Origin: Symbiodinium natans
Taxonomy: Eukaryota; Sar; Dinophyceae; Suessiales; Symbiodiniaceae
Reading direction: 5' to 3'
DNA: 64,000 bases
Assembly: GCA_905221605.1 (NCBI GenBank)
Contig: CAJNDS010002812.1
Span: 512,501-576,500, forward strand
The stretch's first letter is position 1, and every line of letters begins with the position of its first letter. Under the pieces are notes generated by a model. The model made no database searches. It was not told the DNA's origin and saw nothing but the letters and a program-made list of their open reading frames with translations. The translations under genes were made by a program, and so were the position numbers. Of the stretch, positions 57,720-64,000 are shown piece by piece.

Positions 57720-58257
57720 CGCGTATGTGCAGAACAAACAAGTTGACAAACCTATTTAGTCAACAAGGGGGCGAATCCAAACCCCTTTTTCCGAACCCTT
57801 TGGTGATAATTACCAACTTTCAGCCAGCAGATTTCCTACAAATGCAAAGCACGAAAAGTGCCCCATCAGCTGAAACTCAACCTTAAGCAACCTGGACCGA
57901 TTTATGGGTGAATGAGGGTCCTGGTAAAGGGGGCTTATTAGCGAATGCAAAGTTATCAAATGCAAGAATTTGTTTAATTGCTGGGGCATGCAGCGCAGGG
58001 AAGTCATTTTCTGTGTAAAATTGCTGTCAGTGCGGTTGTTTCTCTTGATGCCGACCATGAATTCATGACGGTTTTCTCACGGCTCACCTGTCGGCTGCAG
58101 GGAGATGTATATGGAACCGGCCACGTTCACGTTGCCAAATGACGTACTGGGGATGGGCGTCTTTATTGCATTAATCCCAGTGCCTTTGGGTTCTGCGCAT
58201 CAACAAGTTGGCTTCCAATCTAGGTCGCAACGAGCATGAGGGGCGGCTCATGCTGAA
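57720..58257. other. Unique sequence upstream of the LINE-like element
   Basis: AT-richer, no telomeric repeats. Short frames on both strands, none convincing. It may hold the 5' part of the retroelement, but no endonuclease motif was recognised. Confidence 0.35.
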
Positions 58258-58483
58258 GTGCCTGCTCTTTGCTCTCCTCATGTCGCAATGGCTTGCAGCG
58301 ACTGCCTCGGCGGTTTGAAGGTGCTCATTTACGGCCACAAGATGAGGCCGGACTTTTCGCCACGGCCGACTCACCTAGCAAAGCACATGAAGGTTACGGA
58401 ACACCGTGACTGCTCCCCATACTACCACTCCATACAAATCAAGGCGCGCAAGGAAAAAACTCAGTGGATACGCAGCCAAATAA

Positions 58484-59004
58484 ATGCAGACTACTTCACC
58501 CCTGCAGTCGGGAGAGGAGACAGTCCAAAAAACTAAAACAAGGGTTTCAGGAAAGAAAGCGAAGACTAGTGGTCAACAACAAACAAGTCCCATGGTCGGA
58601 AACCCATACTGCGTTCGGCAAACATCTCACAAACACCCGGTGGGGCCCATCGCAGGTCACGCAGGAATCAAAGTGATCCCTCTCACAGGCTACTCCTCTT
58701 TACCCCGAAGACACCACACCAACACCATGGTTTACACTGCCGAGCTTCAAACAGCCTTGCGAAAAATGCCGAAAGGTAGAGCTCCCGGCCCAGATTCTCT
58801 CAACTCATGCCCTCAAATTATTAGAATTATTAGACCATTTCGGGGAAGTGCAGCTGCTAGATTTAATGAATGCCTGCTTACAGGAAGGAAAAGTACCCGC
58901 GGGCATGGAAAGAGGCTGTTGTGGTTTCTTTCTCTCAAGGCAAAGGAGATGACTCGGATGCAGCAAATTATAGGCCGATCTCTCTACTCCACACCATGTA
59001 TAAA
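58484..59004 (+). pseudogene. Reverse transcriptase, N-terminal part (frameshifted)
   Basis: The open frame from 58484 covers a basic region and the GRAPGPDS motif. A frameshift between about 58860 and 58905 moves the conserved ANYRPISLLHTMYK block into another frame. The end of the 205-codon frame (after 59008) is translated MITE. Confidence 0.8.
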
Positions 59005-59007
59005 GTC

Positions 59008-59308
59008 TAATGTTGGACCCTCTTTAGTAGGGGCCTCCTCTTTAAAGTCAATTTGGCCGAATTATTCAGGACCCCCTGACTGTTTGCGGGGCCCTCGTTA
59101 AAGTCAAACCGTCCGGGCGCCGTAAGAAAATTCCACGTGGCGCGCCTTTAAAAAAGATAACCGGGCATCGCTGCCCCTTTGAAACCTATCTAAACTCCTC
59201 CCTATTGAAATCATTTTCGCCCCCGGGGCCGTGTAATCAGGCTCCCATCCACGCCTCGACTGTTCAGGGGGGGGGGGGGCCCTACACAGTAAAGAGGGTC
59301 CAACATTA
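59008..59308 (+). mobile_element. MITE with TA target-site duplication inside the LINE
   Basis: TA at 59008-59009 and 59307-59308 flank a 297-bp element with perfect 17-bp inverted ends, ATGTTGGACCCTCTTTA. Without it and one TA, AAAGTC joins TACTCC and the RT frame continues as MYKVYSSTLQARLQER. TA duplication is typical of Tc1/mariner-related (Stowaway-type) elements. A G13 run lies at 59267-59279. Confidence 0.9.
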
Positions 59309-59309
59309 C

Positions 59310-60560
59310 TCCTCTACGTTACAAGCACGACTACAGGAACGCTATGAAGATAGATTACGCAACACACAGTATGGATTCAGACACAGCACCCTTACTTCAT
59401 GCTCTGTACATTCTCCGCAGAGCCCAGGACTACTCCTCCAGAACGGGTACGACGTTCCACTGCCTATTTGTAGATTGGAAACAGGCCTTCGACAAACTGG
59501 ACCATGACACATTGCCTATAGCACTTCGACGTATGGGAATCCACGAACAATATATTCGATCTAGTCCAGGATATATACATCTCCCCAACGTTCCACACCC
59601 TTGGATTGAACGGAAAAAACTCACGGCAACTCCTCACACCGGCATCAGGCAGGGCCGTCTTTTAAGCCCATACTTGTTCATAGTTGTGCTCTCCTGCGTC
59701 CTACGGGACGTAGACGACAAATTGGTCCGGCAGCGGGAAAACCAACTTACGATCTTGAATACGCCGATGATACTCTCCTGTTTGGGATATCAGTGTCCAC
59801 CTTAGAGTCGTACCTTCATGCCCTGCAACAAGAAGCCCAACCTTACGGCCTCGAGCTAAACCTCACTAAGACTGAGCTCCTAGTCCACCCTTCGTTTGCG
59901 CCTCCACCTCCCTACTTCCTCAACGGAGACCCTGTTCCATAATCGGAATCGGTAAAGTACCTAGGCTCCCAAATTACACGGACAAACCCCACGACACATG
60001 CCCTCTTCTCGAGATTCTCACTGGCTCATACAGCTTTCAACAAACTTCAGCATCTATGGCGAAGTAGCTTACCTAGCAAGGTTAAGGTTCTTATCTTCAT
60101 GGCCAATATCGTCTCATGTTTAACATATGGGATCAGCGCTCTCGCAATGGCAAACAAGGACTTTCGCAAACTAGATCCATGGTTCTTTCAGCATCTAAGA
60201 AGAGCAATAGGTCATAGGTGTCAAGGCCTCCTACTACTCCCATATCACAAATAAGTTAGTTTGGATACAAGCTCACAGACCACTCCTCCCCTCCCAAATT
60301 GTACTGTCTCAGCAGTTTAAGTTATTCGAATCTGTTCTAGCTCCAAACCAGCCCCTACATCATGTAGCGCATGGACCTGCTCTTAAAGATCGAATCTCGC
60401 AGTATACAAATCATAAAACTGGCCCTCCGCCGCCAAGCGTTGTCAGCGCCCATGCTTTGGAGTATTGTCGGTTCAGGGCCTGAAGATAGATCTCCTAAGC
60501 TTGCAAAAGCTAGTAAGAAGAGAACGAGACTTCCCTGCACGCCTCGTGGCCGCGCCTACA
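59310..60560 (+). pseudogene. Reverse transcriptase palm and C-terminal part (frameshifted)
   Basis: It holds the NTQYGFRH, FVDWKQAFDKLDHD, GIRQG and YADD motifs, followed by YGLELNLTKTELLVHP and SESVKYLGSQITR (thumb-proximal). At least three frame changes and one in-frame stop mark it as dead. No RNase H domain was recognised. Confidence 0.85.
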
Positions 60561-60654
60561 CGCAGCCCTTTTAATTTCAGCCTTTTCGCCCAGAGTGTCG
60601 GAAGCGACTGGCAATCCTAAAAAAAAAACCCTTAACCCGAAACCCTAATCCCAG

Positions 60655-60730
60655 GCCATGACCCTGCCAAGACACAGTCCACCAACAGGGCCATTGCAAC
60701 CGCCGAGGCTGGGGCCATGGTTCCGTTGGG
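60655..60730 (+). CDS. Internal exon
   Basis: AATCCCAG acceptor; DPAKTQSTNRAIATAEAGAM then VPLG; donor GT in the adjoining GTTTAGGG. It lies 26 bp beyond the poly(A)-like end of the retroelement. Unknown. Confidence 0.48.
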
Positions 60731-60779
60731 GTTTAGGGTTCAGGTTGAGATGTCCACCCTAAGACTACCAGTCTTTCTT

Positions 60780-61980
60780 AAGCAATACACGCAGAATTGG
60801 CCACTGAGTTCAAACATTCTCTCTTGAAGTGGGTATCAATGCCCGAATTTGCATTCATTAGTTCAAGAGGCAGAGTGTCGAATAGTGTGGGCTTTTGCAT
60901 GCTGCTCAGCTTGCAGGGTACAGGTAGCTGAGATAGTGAACCGTAGATGTTCGAGAGCACAACGTTTGTTAGGTGTTAATGCTGTGAACTGGATGTGTTG
61001 AATGAGCGCTGCCTGTACTGACCTGCATTGGCTGAGCAACTGTGCGACGGAGGGGTTAAAGAGTATAGTTGAGGGGGCCTACATGAGGGTCGCGGAGAGT
61101 TTTGGAGCAGTCGCGGAACATGCCTCCGGCCCTGCGCACGAAGGTCTGCCCGAGCCACCGCATTTCAACCCCACAAAACCCTGAGCCAACGTGCTTGACG
61201 CCAACTTGGTTATGGTTTTAGGGCTTTGGGCTCAGGGGGCCCTGACTTTACCATGCACTGCCTCGGTGTATTGTCATCGGTTTGACCTTTTGTGTTTTTT
61301 GGGGGCTCGCTCGTCTACCCGCTAGTACGCCATGCTCCTCATCGTTTCCGGGGGCCAAGAGAGGTCAACTCCCACAGAAGTTTCAGCTGCCAGGTGGTTT
61401 TGACGTTCGGCCAAGCCTTGTCACAACTTGCCAGGCGCGATGGGCAACAGCATTTTTCCTTTTTTTACGGCACTTGTACTAGTTCTGAAGCCCCATTGCC
61501 ATGGTTGGTGCAAGGTTACTGGGGTTCCTTGATGCATATGATGGCATGAAAGAACTCAATCTGTCCTAGTCTCTCTCTCTCTCTCTCTTTCTCTTCGGGT
61601 GGTTTCATGGTCCTTTACATGGGCCCCGAACCCTCTTTAAAGGGTTCTGATGTATGGCTCTTGGGTTGCACAGGGCGTGTAAGGGCTTGCAGGGCCCGTA
61701 TTCATTAAGCGGCCATGTAACTATCCTAAGACTCTATCTCGCTCCCTTCCTTAAACCACTGAATTAACCTTCATAGGTTCCGGTGTGTATATGTATAGAG
61801 AGAGGTATGTTTGTTGATTTGTTACTGTAATTGCTTATTAGCGTAATCTGTTACATGCATATACATATATGACTCATGTGACATAACAAGGTTGGGAGCT
61901 TGAAACTCCGGGCATTTCGGGCTCCATGGTGTCACTGCGCCAAATGTTGCGGTCTCTTGCAAGGTCAGGGTCCGCAGTTT
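60780..61980. other. Stretch with weak coding signal
   Basis: Few telomeric words. Open frames of 60-85 codons occur on both strands (for example 61002-61184 + and 61292-61549 +) without clear splice boundaries; (CT)n at 61573-61594. No gene is called. Confidence 0.4.
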
Positions 61981-61989
61981 GTACTTGGC

Positions 61990-62099
61990 GAATATAGGGG
62001 CCTGAATAATTAGAATAGTGTTTTGAGCATTTTTAATAGAATAAGTACAAAGGGACCATAAGAGACTATTTTTACTACTTATTCCGACCCCTATATTAC
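61990..62099 (+). repeat. Hairpin element, family J
   Basis: AATATAGGGGCCTGAATAAT to TACTTATTCCGACCCCTATA, TT. Confidence 0.85.
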
Positions 62100-62518
62100 A
62101 CTGCCACCTGAGGGGGTTTGCAAGAAGGGTTAAGGCGTCGAAACCCTCCAATTGTCAAGGGGCTCATGGTTCGGAGTTCCTTCTTCGGGTGGAGGATCGC
62201 GGCTAGGTTCGTAATCCGTTCGTTCAATACCATGCGCGGGATGCATCTCCAGTAGATTTTAAGCTTAAGCATGTTGCAAGCAGCTTTGGGTCGATGTTTT
62301 GGCTTCTCGCCTTGTGGAGGATACTCGGTTTCGTGTTTAGGGTTTAGGGTATAGGATTTAGGTTGTAGAGGGCTGACACCCAATTAGATACCCATGGATA
62401 CCGAACCCCGGTGGGCTGATCATGCAAGGCCCAGGGCTTGTGATCGTAAACTTCCAGGTTCACGGGTTTAGGGTTTGGGGGTGCATGGTTGTCCTTACAT
62501 CTGCGAGACATTGACACC

Positions 62519-62689
62519 ATGGCCGCCACGTACAGGATGGACCCCTTAAACCCCAGATCCCATGAAGTATGGGCACCGTGCGGAGGCTTCGGCGTCGCTT
62601 GGGCCAAGTCGGACATGCTAAGTGGGAGGAGGCATGCGCATCTTGTGGTTACACCCTTTACAGCAAACACGATCGCACCCGAACCCTGA
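62519..62689 (+). CDS. Possible first exon or short gene, 56 codons
   Basis: GACACCATGG is a good start context. The frame reads MAATYRMDPLNPRSHEVWAP, CGGFGVAWAKSDMLSGRRHA, HLVVTPFTANTIAPEP, TGA. The longer minus-strand frame (151 codons, 62344-62799) competes. Unknown. Confidence 0.38.
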   Translation: MAATYRMDPLNPRSHEVWAPCGGFGVAWAKSDMLSGRRHAHLVVTPFTANTIAPEP

Positions 62690-62814
62690 ACTCTACAACA
62701 GGACCTACACAGATTCCGCCTCCCACCGGAACACTCAACACCTCCAAGACCTGTCTTCGTTTTATTAGGCTTGAGGCTCTCGGACTCTGGATTCGGCATG
62801 AAGGGTTCTTCGCC

Positions 62815-62893
62815 CCCTAAACCCTAACCCCTAAACCCTAACCCCTAACCCCTAAACCCTAAACCCTAAACCCTAAACCCTAAACCCTAAACC
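62815..62893 (-). repeat. Telomeric tract, CCCTAAA orientation
   Basis: Eleven units, with CCCCTAA variants at the left. Confidence 0.94.
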
Positions 62894-63126
62894 GTTATGT
62901 GATTAGAAACTCCACGCTCCAGGGCAAGTTAGGATCTTTCCGGGCCTTGGGGTCTCGACAGTGAACCCTCAGCCCAAAGCCCCAGAACCCTGAACCGTAA
63001 CAACCTACCCCTAGCATCTTGTAGTCTAAATCATGTTTGGCTAGTGATCTACTCTTTTTGCTAAGGTTCAGGGTACTCCGGTCAAACGGGCCCTAGAAAC
63101 CTAAAGCCTCGACATCCACGGCACAG

Positions 63127-63202
63127 GAGGTGACTCTGGAGCAAGCCCAAGACAAGCTGCGGGGGTCGCGTGCAGCTCTGAGCGACCTGTCAGCAGACTC
63201 TA
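63127..63202 (+). CDS. Internal exon, coiled-coil-like
   Basis: ACGGCACAG acceptor; EVTLEQAQDKLRGSRAALSD then LSAD. Heptad-like leucines. A C-rich tract follows. Unknown. Confidence 0.5.
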
Positions 63203-63204
63203 AA

Positions 63205-63303
63205 CCCTACACCCTACACCCTAAACCCTAAACCCTAAACCCTAAACCCTAAACCCTAAACCCTAAACCCTAAACCCTAAACCCTAAACCCTAAACCCTA
63301 AAC
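63205..63303 (-). repeat. Telomeric tract, CCCTAAA orientation
   Basis: Fourteen units, the first two CCCTACA. Confidence 0.95.
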
Positions 63304-63321
63304 CAAGCATGCGAGCTCCAG

Positions 63322-63378
63322 GTGGGTCTCACAAGCACTGAGATCTTGGCTCAAGTTCTGTTGTGTCATTTTACACCG
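63322..63378 (+). CDS. Internal exon, 19 codons
   Basis: GAGCTCCAG acceptor 17 bp after a C-rich tract; VGLTSTEILAQVLLCHFTP; donor GT in the adjoining GTTTAGGG. Unknown. Confidence 0.53.
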
Positions 63379-63686
63379 GTTTAGGGTTTAGGGTTTGGTT
63401 TAAGGGTTTAAGGGTTCAGGGTTTGGAGAGATTCAAGGTTGCTCTAGATAAGGTTATGGCTTCGAGCTTCAAACAACAACGTCCTCAAGTCCCCTTGAAA
63501 TGCTGCAAGAGTTAAGAAGAACCCGCATACGGCAAATCATGAACCCTGCAGCCCAAAGCCCTGAGAATGAACAAGCCTCGTGAACCTGCCTCAACTCCTA
63601 CACCCCTAAACCCTAAACCCTAAACCCTCAACTCCTACACCCCTAACTGCCAGCAGCCCAGAGTCCTAACCTCGCAAGAAGGCCAG

Positions 63687-63744
63687 AGCCAGGACGATCT
63701 GGACAGCCTCAAGGCAGAAGGATCTGAGGGAACTCGGGCCTCCG
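63687..63744 (+). CDS. Internal exon
   Basis: AGGCCAG acceptor; SQDDLDSLKAEGSEGTRAS; donor GTGTTG at 63745. Acidic. Unknown. Confidence 0.48.
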
Positions 63745-64000
63745 GTGTTGTTTGTGGTTGACGCAGCGAGGACGCCCCGTTACATAAGCCAATAATACAG
63801 GCAGCCTTTTTTAATTAGGTTACATGGCAGCCTAGTGGGTCCTTCGTTTGGCCTGGAGTTCTACCTAGAGCACCACAACAAAGCGACTTTTGTGAGGGTT
63901 CCAAAGCTCAATTGAAGGTAGCCTAAACCCTAAACCCTCAGCAATGCAGCCACACAGGTAGACGAGCTTGAAGGTGAAATCCCTGAACCCTAAACCCTAA

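Larger units (their letters stand above)
58258..60630 (+). mobile_element. Degenerate non-LTR (LINE-like) retrotransposon
   Basis: A + strand reverse transcriptase is spread over three frames. The entry block ELQTALRKMPKGRAPGPDS lies at about 58738-58798. WKEAVVVSFSQGKGDDSD then AANYRPISLLHTMYK (58905-59003) is in a second frame. After an inserted MITE come LQERYEDRLRNTQYGFR, then LFVDWKQAFDKLDHDTL (about 59465-59515) and GIRQGRLLSPYLFIVV in which the usual C and P are altered. LEYADDTLLFG (YADD at 59760-59771) is in a further frame. A stop interrupts at 59940-59942, and the C-terminal KASYYSHITNKLVW region needs another frame change near 60220. A 10-base A run at about 60619-60628 may be the 3' tail, directly followed by CCCTTAACCC repeat. 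No complete ORF remains. Confidence 0.85.

Noticed and set aside
1-64000. CRISPR array from regularly spaced repeats
   Set aside because: Telomeric units are contiguous and spacers between tracts are of irregular length; the context is eukaryotic.
1-64000. tRNA or rRNA genes
   Set aside because: No cloverleaf with conserved arms or rRNA core sequence was recognised by eye; a covariance-model scan was not possible here.

Overview
The window looks like nuclear DNA of a protist with plant-type telomeric repeats (TTTAGGG), most likely a dinoflagellate. The grounds are: (1) well over 100 interstitial TTTAGGG/CCCTAAA tracts; (2) short exon-like coding islands, all on the + strand by my reading; (3) several families of small hairpin elements that sit exactly where introns should be (introner-like), some with target-site duplications; (4) a decayed non-LTR retrotransposon whose reverse transcriptase resembles those I know from Symbiodinium-type algae. 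This assignment is inference. Chromerids, other algae and some plants also use TTTAGGG. The first bases read TTTAGGG, whereas a true left chromosome end would read CCCTAAA on this strand, so the window does not start at a capped telomere.

Layout. 1-3.9 kb is telomeric tracts, a few weak coding islands and a degenerate G/T-rich stretch. 3.9-4.1 kb is a microsatellite block. 4.2-31 kb is a dense alternation of telomeric tracts, exon-like islands of 20-130 bp and hairpin elements. 30.8-31.7 kb is a long decayed telomeric block. 31.8-35.4 kb is the richest coding stretch: exons at 32.87-33.24 kb join in one frame when two different hairpin elements are removed, and a two-exon 3' end lies at 33.85-34.13 kb. 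35.4-57.3 kb repeats the exon/telomere/hairpin pattern, with 3' gene ends at about 38.3-38.9, 42.2-42.5, 47.9-48.0, 50.7-51.0 and 56.9-57.3 kb. 58.3-60.6 kb is a broken LINE-like element with a TA-flanked MITE inside it. 60.6-64 kb returns to the tract/exon pattern.

How the parts fit. By eye, exons tend to have a CCCTAAA tract just upstream and a TTTAGGG tract just downstream, so many introns would begin with the G-rich strand and end with the C-rich strand. At least fourteen exons appear to take their 5' splice-site GT from the first TTTAGGG unit. Telomeric tracts also sit inside hairpin elements, near their tips, and two tracts are bracketed by 24- and 28-bp direct repeats, so they appear to have been inserted. 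No complete gene could be reconstructed and no gene is named with confidence. One exon (27.28 kb) is faintly dynein-heavy-chain-like and one (44.57 kb) faintly ITPase-like. I recognised no tRNA, rRNA, CRISPR array or bacterial-type operon.
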